From: Lachnospiraceae bacterium | GTDB lineage: Bacteria > Bacillota > Clostridia > Lachnospirales > Lachnospiraceae | Length of the DNA: 19,518 bases | NCBI GenBank assembly: GCA_900764225.1 | Contig: CAAFNG010000431.1 | Coordinates: 1 to 19,518, forward strand | Direction: 5' to 3' | In this document: positions 1 through 9,398 of the stretch, piece by piece | How the letters are laid out: each line of letters begins with the position of its first letter | Position numbering within the stretch: position 1 is the first letter of the stretch | The notes under the pieces: generated by a model | Told to the model about the DNA's origin: nothing | Databases searched by the model: none | What the model saw: the letters and a program-made list of their open reading frames with translations, nothing else | Program-made: the position numbers and the translations under genes

Positions 1-36
1 AATTCGTCGGCAGCGTCAGATGTGTATAAGAGACAG
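1..36 (+). other. Illumina Nextera/Tn5 read-1 adapter left on contig end
   Basis: Bases 4-36 match the full 33-nt Nextera read-1 oligonucleotide: TCGTCGGCAGCGTC followed by the 19-bp Tn5 mosaic end AGATGTGTATAAGAGACAG. Bases 1-3 (AAT) would be the tail of the i5 index. This is library DNA, not genome. It fuses six foreign residues (LSLIHI) to the truncated rpoC frame and creates spurious plus-strand ORFs. Confidence 0.98.
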
Positions 37-1317
37 CAGTGTAGGTGCACGGTTAAGCATAACCGGATGCTCTTTAATGACATCCTCAAGGACATCCCAT
101 ACTGCAGGCTCAAGTTTCTCTACCATTTTCTTGGCATTCTTGATGTTGTGGGAAGTTCCGTTGGCAACAAGCTCTTTCATAACGAAAGGTTTGAACAGCT
201 CGATCGCCATCTCCTTCGGAAGACCACACTGATAGATTTTCAGCTCCGGTCCTACGACGATTACAGAACGTCCGGAATAGTCAACTCGTTTACCGAGAAG
301 GTTCTGACGGAAACGTCCGGATTTACCTTTCAGCATATCGGAAAGAGATTTCAGGGCTCTGTTTCCAGGTCCTGTTACAGGACGTCCACGGCGTCCGTTA
401 TCGATCAGGGCATCTACAGCCTCCTGCAGCATACGCTTCTCGTTGCGGACGATGATATCCGGAGCGCCAAGCTCCAGAAGTCTTTTCAGACGGTTGTTTC
501 TGTTGATGATTCTTCTGTAAAGATCATTCAGGTCAGATGTTGCAAAACGTCCTCCGTCCAGCTGTACCATAGGACGAAGATCTGGCGGGATAACCGGAAT
601 AACGGTCATGATCATCCACTCAGGACGGTTGCCGGACTCACGGAAGGATTCCACAACCTCAAGACGTTTGATGATTCTTGCACGTTTCTGTCCTGTTGCA
701 TCAACAAGCTCTGCCTTCAGCTCTGCGGAATCTTTCTCAAGATCGATAGCTTTGAGGAGCTCCATGATGGACTCGGCACCCATACCTACACGGAAGCCTT
801 CGCCATAGGACTCACGTGCTTCCTGGTACTCACGCTCGGTGAGTACCTGTTTGTACATAAGGCCTGAATCAGCAGGATCCAGAACGATATAGTTGGCAAA
901 GTAAAGCACTTTCTCCAGTGTTCTCGGAGAAATGTCAAGGATCAGACCCATACGGGACGGAATTCCTTTGAAGTACCAGATATGAGATACAGGAGCTGCA
1001 AGCTCGATGTGTCCCATACGCTCTCTACGAACGGCAGATTTGGTTACTTCAACACCACATCTGTCGCAGACAACGCCTTTATAGCGAATTTTTTTGTACT
1101 TTCCACAGTGGCACTCCCAGTCCTTGCTCGGTCCGAAAATTCTTTCGCAGAAAAGACCGTCCTTCTCAGGCTTCAAGGTTCTGTAGTTGATTGTTTCAGG
1201 TTTTAAAACCTCACCGTGTGACCACTCTCTGATCTTCTCAGGGGACGCCAGTCCGATCTTGATGGCATCGAAAGTCATTGGCTGATATGTTTCATTGGCG
1301 TTCGTTGTTTCTGCCAT
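37..1317 (-). CDS. rpoC: RNA polymerase subunit beta' (RpoC), N-terminal 427 residues, cut by contig end
   Basis: This is the largest subunit of bacterial RNA polymerase; it forms half of the active-site cleft and the clamp. Visible parts are the N-terminal zinc ribbon (Cys69, Cys71, Cys84, Cys87), the clamp coiled-coil region that binds sigma region 2 (around residues 260-310, ending in NGRRGRPV), and the switch/lid region with [18 protein letters not shown]. The frame ends after LNRAPTL, shortly before the catalytic NADFDGD loop, because the genomic insert stops at base 37. Further residues read in this frame come from adapter. The start ATG (1315-1317) has an AAAGGGG Shine-Dalgarno and lies 17 nt after the rpoB stop, so the two are cotranscribed. 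A full-length family member is about 1,200 residues. Identity is secure; the truncation is technical. Confidence 0.97.
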
Positions 1318-1334
1318 GTATTCTTTCCCCTTTC

Positions 1335-4300
1335 TTATTCCTCATCATCAAAGGACTCTTCGAATTCGATCATGTCATCGTCTTCTTCCATGTCCTCATC
1401 TTCTTCTACATTGACAAGCTCTTCACCGCTGAACTCCTGCTTGGTGTAGCCGTGCTTACCAAAGGACTCCTCATCTCTGCGTCCTCTGGAATCGCCCTCG
1501 ATAACGTGACGAAGATCAGTATCTCCATAATCAGAAGTCTCCATGATGTGTACCTCTGATCCGTCCTCGCTGAGCACACGAACATCCAGACCAAGAGACT
1601 GGAGCTCTTTAAGAAGTACTTTGAAGGACTCCGGAATACCCGGCTCAGGAATGTTGTCACCTTTGATGATTGCTTCATAGGTCTTAACACGTCCGATCAC
1701 ATCATCAGACTTCACTGTCAGGATCTCCTGCAGTGTGTAGGAAGCACCATATGCCTCCAGTGCCCAAACCTCCATCTCTCCGAAACGCTGTCCACCAAAC
1801 TGAGCTTTACCACCCAGAGGCTGCTGTGTTACCAGGGAGTATGGACCTGTGGAACGTGCATGGATCTTATCGTCTACCAGATGATGCAGTTTCAGGTAGT
1901 GCATGTGACCGATTGTTACAGGACTGTCAAAGTACTCTCCTGTACGTCCGTCACGAAGTCTTACCTTACCGTCTCTGGAAATCGGAACGCCCTTCCAGAG
2001 TGCTCTGTGAGCCTTGTTCTCGTCAAGGTACTGCATAACATCCGGTGCAAGAATGTCTTTATATTTCTCACGGAATTCCTCGAAGTCTTCCGTATTAACG
2101 TAATCGTTGGCAAGCTCCAGAGTATCCTGGATATCAACCTCGTTGGCGCCATCGAATACAGGTGTTGCAATATTAAAGCCAAGTGCTTTGGCAGCAAGAC
2201 TTAAATGGATCTCCAGGACCTGTCCGATATTCATTCGGGAAGGTACACCCAGAGGGTTCAGCACGATATCGAGCGGACGTCCGTTCGGAAGGAATGGCAT
2301 ATCCTCAACAGGAAGTACACGGGAAACGACACCCTTGTTACCATGACGACCAGCCATCTTATCACCAACGGAGATCTTTCTCTTCTGTGCAATATAAATA
2401 CGTACTGCCTGATTTACTCCAGGGCTCAGCTCATCGCCGTTCTCTCTTGTAAATACCTTGGCATCTACGATAATACCATATTCACCGTGCGGTACCTTAA
2501 GGGAAGTATCACGTACCTCTCTTGCCTTCTCACCGAAGATAGCACGAAGGAGACGCTCCTCAGCAGTAAGCTCTGTCTCTCCCTTAGGAGTAACCTTACC
2601 AACAAGGATATCACCGGCACGTACCTCAGCACCGATACGGATGATACCTCGCTCATCCAGATCTTTCAGAGCATCATCGCCGACACCCGGAACGTCACGT
2701 GTGATCTCTTCCGGTCCCAGCTTAGTATCACGGGACTCTGCCTCATATTCCTCGATATGGACAGATGTATAAACATCATTCTGTACAAGTCTCTCACTAA
2801 GAAGAACAGCATCCTCGTAGTTATAACCTTCCCAGGTCATAAATCCGATCAGAGGGTTCTTACCAAGTGCAAGCTCACCATTGGATGTAGACGGACCATC
2901 TGCGATAACCTGTCCAGCCTCAACATGCTCTCCCTGGAACACGATCGGTCTCTGGTTGTAGCAGTTGCTCTGGTTGCTTCGCATGAACTTAGTCAGATGG
3001 TAATCATCCTTTGTTCCGTCATCATTCTTGATGGTGATATCTGTAGATGTAGAACGAAGTACTGTACCTGCTTTTCTTGCAACAACGCATACACCGGAGT
3101 CAACGGCTGTCTTGGTCTCCATACCTGTACCAACAACCGGAGCCTCTGTTGTAAGAAGCGGAACGGCCTGACGCTGCATGTTGGATCCCATCAGCGCACG
3201 GTTCGCATCATCGTTCTGCAAGAACGGAATCAGGGCTGTAGCAACGGAGAATACCATTCTAGGAGATACGTCCATGTAATCAAACATATGCTGCTCGTAC
3301 TCCTGAGTCTCCTCACGGTAACGACCGGATACATTCTTATGAATGAAGTGGCCTTCCTCATCCAGAGGCTCATTCGCCTGTGCTACATGGTAATTATCTT
3401 CCTCATCCGCTGTCATGTATACAACCTCATCGGTTACACGCGGATTGGAAGGATCGCTCTTGTCGATCTTTCTGTACGGAGCCTCTACAAAACCGTACTG
3501 GTTGATTCTTGCATAGGATGCAAGGGAGTTGATAAGACCGATGTTCGGTCCCTCAGGAGTCTCGATCGGGCACATTCTTCCGTAATGGGAATAATGTACG
3601 TCTCGAACCTCGAATCCGGCTCTGTCTCGTGACAGACCGCCAGGTCCCAGTGCGGAAAGTCTTCTCTTATGAGTCAGCTCTCCAAGCGGGTTGTTCTGGT
3701 CCATGAACTGTGACAGCTGGGAAGAACCAAAGAACTCCTTAACTGCTGCAGTTACAGGTTTGATATTGATCAGGGACTGCGGAGAAATGCTCTCTGTGTC
3801 CTGTGTTGTCATTCTCTCACGTACCACACGCTCAAGTCTGGAAAGACCGATACGATACTGATTCTGAAGCAGCTCACCGACAGCACGGATACGACGGTTG
3901 CCCAGATGGTCGATATCATCATCGTTTCCAAGGCCATACTCCAGATGCATATTGTAATTGATGGACGCAAGGATATCTTCCTTGGTGATGTGCTTCGGAA
4001 TCAGGTCGTGGATATCACGTTTGATTGCCTCACATCTGTCCTCAAATGTGTCATTTTCTTCCAGAATTTTTTCGAGGACTGGGTAATATACTAATTCTGT
4101 AACACCCAGAGACTTCGGATTCTCAAGCTCCGGCAGGTAATGACGGATGTCAACCATAAGGCTGGAAAGGACTTTGATCTCACGCTCTTCGCCCTGGATC
4201 CAGACATACGGAACTGCGGAATTCTGGAGAGTATCTGCAAGCTCTTTTGTAACAAGTGTCTCAGCCTCTGCAAGGATCTCACCTGTTGTTGTATCTACAA

Positions 4301-5192
4301 CATCCTGGGAAAGCTTGTGGCCTACGATACGCTTGTTGAAATGAAGCTTCTTATTAAATTTATAACGTCCTACTTTGGCAAGGTCATATCTTCTCGGATC
4401 GAAGAACATTGCCATGATCAGGCTCTCTGCACTCTCTACTGCAAGAGGCTCGCCCGGACGGATCTTCTTGTACAGCTCAAGGAGACCTTCCTGATAGTTA
4501 GTGGAAGTATCCTTTGTAAAGCTGGCAAGGATCTTCGGCTCTTCGCCAAACAGATCAATGATCTCCGCATTGGTTCCAATGCCCAGTGCACGGATCAGAA
4601 CAGTGATCGGAACCTTTCTTGTTCTGTCTACACGTACATAAAATACATCATTTGAATCTGTCTCGTACTCCAGCCATGCACCTCTGTTCGGAATTACAGT
4701 ACTGGAAAACAGTCTCTTACCGAGTTTATCATGAGCGATCGCGTAGTAGATTCCAGGGGAACGTACTAACTGACTGACAATAACACGCTCAGCACCATTG
4801 ATAACAAAGGTACCTGTTGCAGTCATCAGCGGTAAATCTCCCATGAAAATCTCGTGTTCGTTGATCTCTTCTGTTTCCTTATTGATCAGCCTTACTCGAA
4901 CCTTCAAAGGTGCGGCATAAGTCACGTCACGTTCTTTACACTGCTCGATGGAATATTTCGCATCTTTTTCATCATATGTGAAATCGATGAATTCCAGACT
5001 GAGCTTTCCGCCGTAATCTGCGATCGGAGAAATATCATCAAATACTTCTTTTAAACCTTCGTCAAGAAACCACTGGTAGGAATCTTTCTGAACTTCGATC
5101 ATGTTTGGCATTTCCAGGACTTCTTTTTGCCTCTGGTAGCTCATACGCATGCTTTTTCCAGTTTTTACAGAACGAATTCTGTTTTTTTCCAT
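1335..5192 (-). CDS. rpoB: RNA polymerase subunit beta (RpoB)
   Basis: This is the second-largest RNA polymerase subunit, complete at 1,285 residues (usual range for Clostridia about 1,200-1,290). The N-terminal [16 protein letters not shown] motif, the rifampicin pocket [15 protein letters not shown], the [20 protein letters not shown] stretch, the KVTPKGE loop and the C-terminal [20 protein letters not shown] clamp-anchor motif are all visible. Rif-pocket residues equivalent to E. coli D516, H526 and S531 (here D498, H508, S513) are the usual sensitive-type residues. The last ~30 residues are very acidic ([11 protein letters not shown]). The start ATG at 5190-5192 follows AGGGGTGA with a 7-nt spacer. 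The gene is first in the rpoBC transcript, has its own promoter (5285-5313), and is separated from rplL by a foreign-looking gene. Confidence 0.98.
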   Translation of the reverse strand: MEKNRIRSVKTGKSMRMSYQRQKEVLEMPNMIEVQKDSYQWFLDEGLKEVFDDISPIADYGGKLSLEFIDFTYDEKDAKYSIEQCKERDVTYAAPLKVRVRLINKETEEINEHEIFMGDLPLMTATGTFVINGAERVIVSQLVRSPGIYYAIAHDKLGKRLFSSTVIPNRGAWLEYETDSNDVFYVRVDRTRKVPITVLIRALGIGTNAEIIDLFGEEPKILASFTKDTSTNYQEGLLELYKKIRPGEPLAVESAESLIMAMFFDPRRYDLAKVGRYKFNKKLHFNKRIVGHKLSQDVVDTTTGEILAEAETLVTKELADTLQNSAVPYVWIQGEEREIKVLSSLMVDIRHYLPELENPKSLGVTELVYYPVLEKILEENDTFEDRCEAIKRDIHDLIPKHITKEDILASINYNMHLEYGLGNDDDIDHLGNRRIRAVGELLQNQYRIGLSRLERVVRERMTTQDTESISPQSLINIKPVTAAVKEFFGSSQLSQFMDQNNPLGELTHKRRLSALGPGGLSRDRAGFEVRDVHYSHYGRMCPIETPEGPNIGLINSLASYARINQYGFVEAPYRKIDKSDPSNPRVTDEVVYMTADEEDNYHVAQANEPLDEEGHFIHKNVSGRYREETQEYEQHMFDYMDVSPRMVFSVATALIPFLQNDDANRALMGSNMQRQAVPLLTTEAPVVGTGMETKTAVDSGVCVVARKAGTVLRSTSTDITIKNDDGTKDDYHLTKFMRSNQSNCYNQRPIVFQGEHVEAGQVIADGPSTSNGELALGKNPLIGFMTWEGYNYEDAVLLSERLVQNDVYTSVHIEEYEAESRDTKLGPEEITRDVPGVGDDALKDLDERGIIRIGAEVRAGDILVGKVTPKGETELTAEERLLRAIFGEKAREVRDTSLKVPHGEYGIIVDAKVFTRENGDELSPGVNQAVRIYIAQKRKISVGDKMAGRHGNKGVVSRVLPVEDMPFLPNGRPLDIVLNPLGVPSRMNIGQVLEIHLSLAAKALGFNIATPVFDGANEVDIQDTLELANDYVNTEDFEEFREKYKDILAPDVMQYLDENKAHRALWKGVPISRDGKVRLRDGRTGEYFDSPVTIGHMHYLKLHHLVDDKIHARSTGPYSLVTQQPLGGKAQFGGQRFGEMEVWALEAYGASYTLQEILTVKSDDVIGRVKTYEAIIKGDNIPEPGIPESFKVLLKELQSLGLDVRVLSEDGSEVHIMETSDYGDTDLRHVIEGDSRGRRDEESFGKHGYTKQEFSGEELVNVEEDEDMEEDDDMIEFEESFDDEE

Positions 5193-5284
5193 TGACGTTT
5201 CACCCCTGTTTTTTTATTATTTATTATAACATGATCCCGCCTGACCTTTAGGCAGACATATCTAGCCATAATATAGCATCCTCC

Positions 5285-5313
5285 ACTTTAACATAAGAAA
5301 AAAAGCGTGTCAA
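5285..5313 (-). promoter_or_regulatory. rpoB promoter (sigma-A type) with upstream A-tracts
   Basis: Reading the minus strand, a perfect -35 TTGACA (5308-5313) is followed by a 17-nt spacer and -10 TAAAGT (5285-5290). Transcription would start near 5278, giving a leader of about 85 nt. Immediately upstream are three A-runs (T on the plus strand at 5318-5324, 5327-5333, 5337-5342) centred about 9-10 bp apart, like an UP element or curved DNA. The site lies just after the terminator of the upstream gene, so rpoBC should be initiated independently. Confidence 0.75.
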
Positions 5314-5343
5314 GCACTTTTTTTGATTTTTTTACATTTTTTC

Positions 5344-5391
5344 AAAAAAAGCTTCTGTTCCTTTTATATAAACGATACGTGGAACAGAAGC
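5344..5391 (-). terminator. Intrinsic terminator of the beta-helix gene
   Basis: On the minus strand an 11-bp perfect stem (GCTTCTGTTCC at 5351-5361 against GGAACAGAAGC at 5381-5391) is followed by a run of seven T (5344-5350). It begins 6 nt after the stop codon of the 884-residue protein gene and ends about 30 nt before the rpoB -35 box. Confidence 0.9.
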
Positions 5392-5397
5392 CTTTAT

Positions 5398-8052
5398 TTA
5401 TTTCACTGTATAGCTGACAGATACAGTGTTTCCATATTTATCTTTTGATACAATCCTGATGACGGTTTTCTTTTTCTGCTTCTTTATTTTAATCGCAAAC
5501 TGTTTCTTTTTGTCCACGGATGCCACATTCAGTCTTGTAAGCTTTCCGGATCTCTGTGCATAAGCTGTTACACTTTTATTTCCTGATGCGCTTCCCCAGA
5601 TAATTGTACTGCGGGTTGTAATCGTTTTGCAGGATGGACGGTTGACACTGGTAAAGCCTTTGCAGTTTTTTGCATATATAGCCTGTGTCCCGGCATTGCC
5701 GATGAAAGTATTGGTTTTCATGGCCTGAATAACTGAAGAATAAGCATAAATACCATTTCCCTTATTTTTCTCAGCCCTGTTTCCCGTAATCTCCGTTGCC
5801 TTTGATTTCCAGACAAGAATACCACTTTTTCCATTGGAAAAAGTCCTGTTACTTTTTGCCCGTATTCCTCCGGTTGTATATTCAATCTTAATACCGTGAT
5901 TTTTATTAGACGAAACCGAATTACTGAAAACGCTGACATTTTTTCCTGATCTCACACGAATTCCGGAACCGCCTGTTGCTTTTACCGTATTTTTTTCCGC
6001 TGTCGAAGATGCAGCTATAGTCTGAAGGTAAATCCCGTCTCCGCCCACTGACGAAACCATGTTTCCACTGATACTGTTCTTTCTTCCGGAGCCTTTTCCG
6101 AATACTCCGTCATAAATATAAATTCCTACATTGGCAGATCCCGAAACCTTATTTTTCTGAATGGTTGTCCCTCTGGAATCCTCCGTGCTGATCCCGAAGT
6201 TTGAAAAAGCTGTCGTCTTTTTTACTCTTACCTGATTATTACACAAAACGCCCAGCTCCGCACGGGTCATTCGAATTCCATTGCCATACCCGGATATCTG
6301 ATTGTTTTTTACTGTGATTCCCTTTACAGCGTAAATTCCCTTCGGGATTATTCCCGCAGATGTGTTCATATTGTAACAGCCCGCTATTTTGATACCACAG
6401 CATACCCAGCTGTAGCCACCAATACTGGTAGTTTTTGAAAGATTGATACTGTTTCCGGTTACACGAATGCCACGATTCATTTTTGTATCCGGACCCCCAT
6501 TATAGCCTGAAGTCTTATGTGTATTTTTCAGATTTGCAGCAGAAACGTCCACCCCTGTTCCAACATTGACCATAACATTATTTTCTGCCACAGAATCTTC
6601 ATAATTAAGAAATTCTATGCAGCGTTTCTTTACATCACGGAAAACATTGTTTGTGACCGAAATCCGCTTGTAGGTTTTTCCGGACATCATACTGTGTGTT
6701 CCTACTCCCGCAAAAACATCCTGAAATGTATTTCCGTTTATAACAAAATCTTCACATGTACTTCCATCATAAGGCTGATATTGAGGAAAAACATTCCCCT
6801 CATCCGTACAGCAGTCAATCTGAATACATTCCTGTCCGCCATTTACGTAATTCTTATAATATCCCCGAAATGTACATCCTGTTACTCTGGCATTCTTTAC
6901 ACCGCCAAATTCCAGAAAATGGGATTTCAGATTATTAAGAAATGTAGCATTTTTAATGGTAACGTTACTGGCATGACCAATGCAAAATCCGACAAATCCA
7001 CCAGGTTCGTCTTTATTCTCAACCACCTGATAATTAAAATTCCAGGTTCCGCCTTCAATAACAACATTCCGGTAACCAGCATAACCTCCTTCTGATTCCA
7101 GGGTATTTCCCAGGCGGAGCAAAATGTGTTTATTTACAGAAGTTTTTGTAATCGTGGCTCCCTGTGCATATAAGTACATATTGCTGTACATGCACAAAGT
7201 TCCTGTCAGTTTATAGCTGCCCGGTGGAACAATAATCTTATATGGCGTCTCATCAGTAGCTTTATCTTTCAGTTCCAAAAACAGAGTATTTAAAGGTGCG
7301 GTAATATCCTGCCCGTTTTTTATTTTCAACGTCACCGTCTGATATTTTCCCTGTTTTCCTTCTGCGGCACTTCCGTCCGAAAAGTTTTCTGTTTCTCCTG
7401 CGGAAAAATCCTCCCGAGGTAATTCCTGCTGTACAGATGTTCCTGATTCCTGTTCCGGCTCCTGCGTCAGTTCCTGCACTGCATTTTCATCTGCCGAAGC
7501 ATTTTTATTCTCTTCCGGCTGAAGCTCTTCAACCTCATCTGACTGACTTGTCAATAAATCATTCTCATTATCAGGATTTTCTTCTGTTCCGGATACATTT
7601 CCCGCTGAAGCTTCATCTTCAAACTCAACATCTTCCGGTTCACCGTCTTTATTTGAAGTTTCTGTCCGGGATGAGTCTAATCCTTCCACTGCTTCATTTG
7701 CATTGCCGTCCGAAAAAACGTCCTCTTCGTCCTGTGTTACAGCTTCTCCGACAGACTGCACCCCTGTTTCTTCCTGATTTTCAGAGTTTTCTGCCCAGGT
7801 GGCCGCAGATGCGGGAACCACTGCTCCGCTGTTATCGAATACTAGCGGATCCGGTTCTTCCGCCGGCATATTTTCTTCCTCTTCAATATTCTCCTGTTGT
7901 TTTTCAGACGCATTCTGAATCCTGATCGCATCCAAAGGATCTATCAATGAATAGGTACTGTTTGCACTTGCTCCCTCTACAGCTGCCGGCATCGAGATTC
8001 CAGTCACACCCAGTATCGCAGCCAAAAGACCTGCTGCAATTTTTTTGTTCAT
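5398..8052 (-). CDS. Secreted right-handed parallel beta-helix repeat protein
   Basis: An 884-residue protein of unknown specific role. Residues 1-30 are a signal peptide (MNKK basic start, hydrophobic core, likely cleavage after EGASA). Residues ~48-235 are a low-complexity acidic linker rich in E, D, N and S. Residues ~236-800 form a NosD/pectate-lyase-like beta-helix: repeats of roughly 23-25 residues with the pattern GI-x-V...I-x-x-N-x-V, and an ECIQID motif (E408-D413) near GVGTHS (H453). Residues ~805-884 are a lysine-rich beta-strand domain resembling bacterial Ig-like modules. There is no LPXTG sorting signal or C-terminal membrane anchor, so it is probably released or held non-covalently. 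Beta-helix proteins of this type are often polysaccharide lyases or carbohydrate-binding factors, but I cannot assign an enzyme activity. The start is supported by AAAGGAG and GAGG upstream. The gene sits between rplL and rpoB with terminators on both sides. Confidence 0.85.
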   Translation of the reverse strand: MNKKIAAGLLAAILGVTGISMPAAVEGASANSTYSLIDPLDAIRIQNASEKQQENIEEEENMPAEEPDPLVFDNSGAVVPASAATWAENSENQEETGVQSVGEAVTQDEEDVFSDGNANEAVEGLDSSRTETSNKDGEPEDVEFEDEASAGNVSGTEENPDNENDLLTSQSDEVEELQPEENKNASADENAVQELTQEPEQESGTSVQQELPREDFSAGETENFSDGSAAEGKQGKYQTVTLKIKNGQDITAPLNTLFLELKDKATDETPYKIIVPPGSYKLTGTLCMYSNMYLYAQGATITKTSVNKHILLRLGNTLESEGGYAGYRNVVIEGGTWNFNYQVVENKDEPGGFVGFCIGHASNVTIKNATFLNNLKSHFLEFGGVKNARVTGCTFRGYYKNYVNGGQECIQIDCCTDEGNVFPQYQPYDGSTCEDFVINGNTFQDVFAGVGTHSMMSGKTYKRISVTNNVFRDVKKRCIEFLNYEDSVAENNVMVNVGTGVDVSAANLKNTHKTSGYNGGPDTKMNRGIRVTGNSINLSKTTSIGGYSWVCCGIKIAGCYNMNTSAGIIPKGIYAVKGITVKNNQISGYGNGIRMTRAELGVLCNNQVRVKKTTAFSNFGISTEDSRGTTIQKNKVSGSANVGIYIYDGVFGKGSGRKNSISGNMVSSVGGDGIYLQTIAASSTAEKNTVKATGGSGIRVRSGKNVSVFSNSVSSNKNHGIKIEYTTGGIRAKSNRTFSNGKSGILVWKSKATEITGNRAEKNKGNGIYAYSSVIQAMKTNTFIGNAGTQAIYAKNCKGFTSVNRPSCKTITTRSTIIWGSASGNKSVTAYAQRSGKLTRLNVASVDKKKQFAIKIKKQKKKTVIRIVSKDKYGNTVSVSYTVK

Positions 8053-8112
8053 ATCCTCACTTCTCCTTTCTTTGTTTTATTATTATCCGTTCATCTGCAA
8101 AAAGCAAGGCAT

Positions 8113-8118
8113 ATTATA
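8113..8118 (-). promoter_or_regulatory. Possible -10 box of the beta-helix gene
   Basis: TATAAT on the minus strand in the 78-nt gap between the rplL terminator and the start codon at 8052. No convincing -35 lies 16-18 nt upstream, where the rplL terminator stem sits, so this is a weak call based on position and the -10 match only. Confidence 0.35.
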
Positions 8119-8130
8119 AAGTTATAAAAT

Positions 8131-8175
8131 AAAAAAAGCTGCTGCGCCGTCGGCAAAACCGACAGGCACAACAGC
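8131..8175 (-). terminator. Strong intrinsic terminator after rplL
   Basis: Minus-strand hairpin with a 16-bp stem containing one bulged U and some G-U pairs (8159-8175 against 8138-8154) around a TTTT loop, followed by seven T (8131-8137). It starts 25 nt after the rplL stop codon, and should end the rplJL transcript before the beta-helix gene and rpoB. Confidence 0.92.
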
Positions 8176-8200
8176 CTCTGAAACTCTTAATCTGATTGGA

Positions 8201-8575
8201 TTATTTAAGTGTAACCTTAGCTCCCTCAGCCTCAAGTTTAGTTTTGATGTCCTCAGCCTCAGCTTTGGAAGCGCCCTCTTTAACAACCTTCGGAGCACCA
8301 TCAACGATAGCTTTAGCCTCTTTAAGTCCAAGACCTGTAACCTCACGAACAACTTTGATAACTTTAACTTTGTTAGCGCCAACCTCTGTAAGCTCTACGT
8401 CAAACTCATCTTTCTCCTCAGCTGCCTCGCCTGCTGCACCTGCTGCTGCTACAACAACACCTGCTGCTGCGGAAACGCCGAACTCTTCCTCACAAGCTTT
8501 TACAAGGTCATTTAACTCTAATACAGATAATTCTTTGATTGCTGCAATAAATTCTTCTGTTGTTAATTTTGCCAT
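8201..8575 (-). CDS. rplL: 50S ribosomal protein L7/L12
   Basis: The 124-residue acidic stalk protein, present as dimers on L10 and responsible for recruiting and activating translation GTPases. The N-terminal dimerisation helices ([20 protein letters not shown]) are followed by an Ala/Gly-rich hinge (about residues 34-53) and the globular C-terminal domain with the conserved EKDEFDVEL and [16 protein letters not shown] stretches. Length is normal. The start has GGAGGG 8 nt upstream. It lies 75 nt downstream of rplJ in the same transcript; a short GCGG/CCGC hairpin is in that gap. It is the last gene before a strong terminator. Confidence 0.98.
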   Translation of the reverse strand: MAKLTTEEFIAAIKELSVLELNDLVKACEEEFGVSAAAGVVVAAAGAAGEAAEEKDEFDVELTEVGANKVKVIKVVREVTGLGLKEAKAIVDGAPKVVKEGASKAEAEDIKTKLEAEGAKVTLK

Positions 8576-8650
8576 TTTAATTTCCCTCCATTTATAAATT
8601 TTAATTAATAATCATGCGGTCGTTATGCCGCCAATTGCACGTTGCTGGGA

Positions 8651-9160
8651 TTACTCAGCAGCTGCTGCGTCAGCTCCGCCATTCTGCTCTGCGATCTGAT
8701 TAAGCACACGAGCGAAGTTTGCGATCGGAGACTGCATGCTTCCAAGCAGTTTTCCAAGAAGTTCCTCTCTTGAAGGAATTGTGGACAGTGCCTGAATTCC
8801 GGCCTGATCATTGTAGTTACCTTCAACTACACCTGCGATCATGTCCAGTGCCGGGAACTGGTTTGCATATGTAGCAAGGATTCTTGCCGGAGCAGTTGCG
8901 TCTGTCTCGGAGATAGCGATCGCATTTGTGCCATGTAAATGATCACTGAGGCTCTCAAATGCTGTACCCTCGAATGCACGACGCATCATGGTATTCTTGT
9001 ATACCTTGTACTGAACACCAGCTTCTCTTAACTCTTTACGAAGAATTGTATCCTGCTCAACTGTAAGACCGCTGTAGTTTACAAGTACAACAGACTCAGC
9101 GTTCTTAATGCTGTTGGAGATCTCTTCTACGATTGGTTGTTTCAGTTCTACTTTTGCCAT
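8651..9160 (-). CDS. rplJ: 50S ribosomal protein L10
   Basis: A 169-residue protein that anchors L7/L12 dimers to 23S rRNA and autoregulates its own operon by binding the leader RNA. It begins MAKVELKQPIVEEI; the YSGLTVEQ motif and the C-terminal helix that binds L12 (FARVLNQIAEQ) are visible, with an Ala-rich tail. I chose the ATG at 9158-9160 over an upstream in-frame GTG at 9172, because TAAGGAGGT at 9171-9179 is placed correctly for the ATG and overlaps the GTG. It is preceded by an L10 leader and attenuator. Confidence 0.97.
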   Translation of the reverse strand: MAKVELKQPIVEEISNSIKNAESVVLVNYSGLTVEQDTILRKELREAGVQYKVYKNTMMRRAFEGTAFESLSDHLHGTNAIAISETDATAPARILATYANQFPALDMIAGVVEGNYNDQAGIQALSTIPSREELLGKLLGSMQSPIANFARVLNQIAEQNGGADAAAAE

Positions 9161-9223
9161 GAAATGGTACACCTCCTTATAGATTTTGTATACCGCCGTC
9201 GCAATAAGTCAATCTGTTTAAAA

Positions 9224-9252
9224 AAGACCTTACTGCTTCGCAATAAGGTCTT
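9224..9252 (-). terminator. Attenuator terminator in the rplJ leader
   Basis: On the minus strand AAGACCTTA (9244-9252) pairs perfectly with TAAGGTCTT (9224-9232) around a loop that can close further (TGC/GCA), then a run of T at 9220-9225. It lies between the L10-binding fold and the rplJ start. This is the usual layout for conditional termination of the rplJL operon. Confidence 0.85.
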
Positions 9253-9340
9253 GTGTAATCTTAACTCAGAATACTTGGACCTCGGTAGGCGTTTTAATCC
9301 TTATGCCTTACGGCACCTACTGTCTTCGGCAGCGTTCTTA
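9253..9340 (-). promoter_or_regulatory. L10 ribosomal protein leader (autoregulatory RNA)
   Basis: The minus-strand transcript contains the hallmark L10-leader core: GTAGG (9316-9320) pairs with CCTAC (9285-9289), enclosing a TGCC-GTAA-GGCA hairpin and an AAGGATTAAAACG stretch, preceded by GCTGCCGAAGACA. This matches the Firmicutes L10 leader family (Rfam L10_leader). By family knowledge, excess L10-L12 complex binds here and favours the downstream terminator at 9224-9252. It lies between the promoter at 9344-9373 and rplJ. Confidence 0.88.
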
Positions 9341-9343
9341 GGT

Positions 9344-9373
9344 ACAATACCATAACAGTGCCGGGTGTGTCAA
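9344..9373 (-). promoter_or_regulatory. rplJ promoter with extended -10 and A-tracts
   Basis: Perfect -35 TTGACA (9368-9373), 18-nt spacer, -10 TATTGT (9344-9349) with an upstream TATGG extension on the minus strand. Runs of A (plus-strand T at 9377-9382, 9387-9392, 9395-9400) lie directly upstream like an UP element; they overlap the upp stop codon. Transcription would start near 9337, at the 5' edge of the L10 leader. Confidence 0.78.
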
Positions 9374-9398
9374 GTATTTTTTGTTGTTTTTTAATTTT

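Noticed and set aside
22..867. 281-codon plus-strand frame beginning MYKRQ
   Set aside because: It starts in adapter sequence and runs antisense to rpoC; it is an artefact.
2205..3632. 475-codon plus-strand frame
   Set aside because: Antisense shadow of rpoB, which is unambiguous on the other strand; no ribosome site or family resemblance.
5223..5228. Second -10 box (TATAAT) just before rpoB
   Set aside because: No acceptable -35 at 16-18 nt, and it lies too close to the ribosome site compared with the better promoter at 5285-5313.
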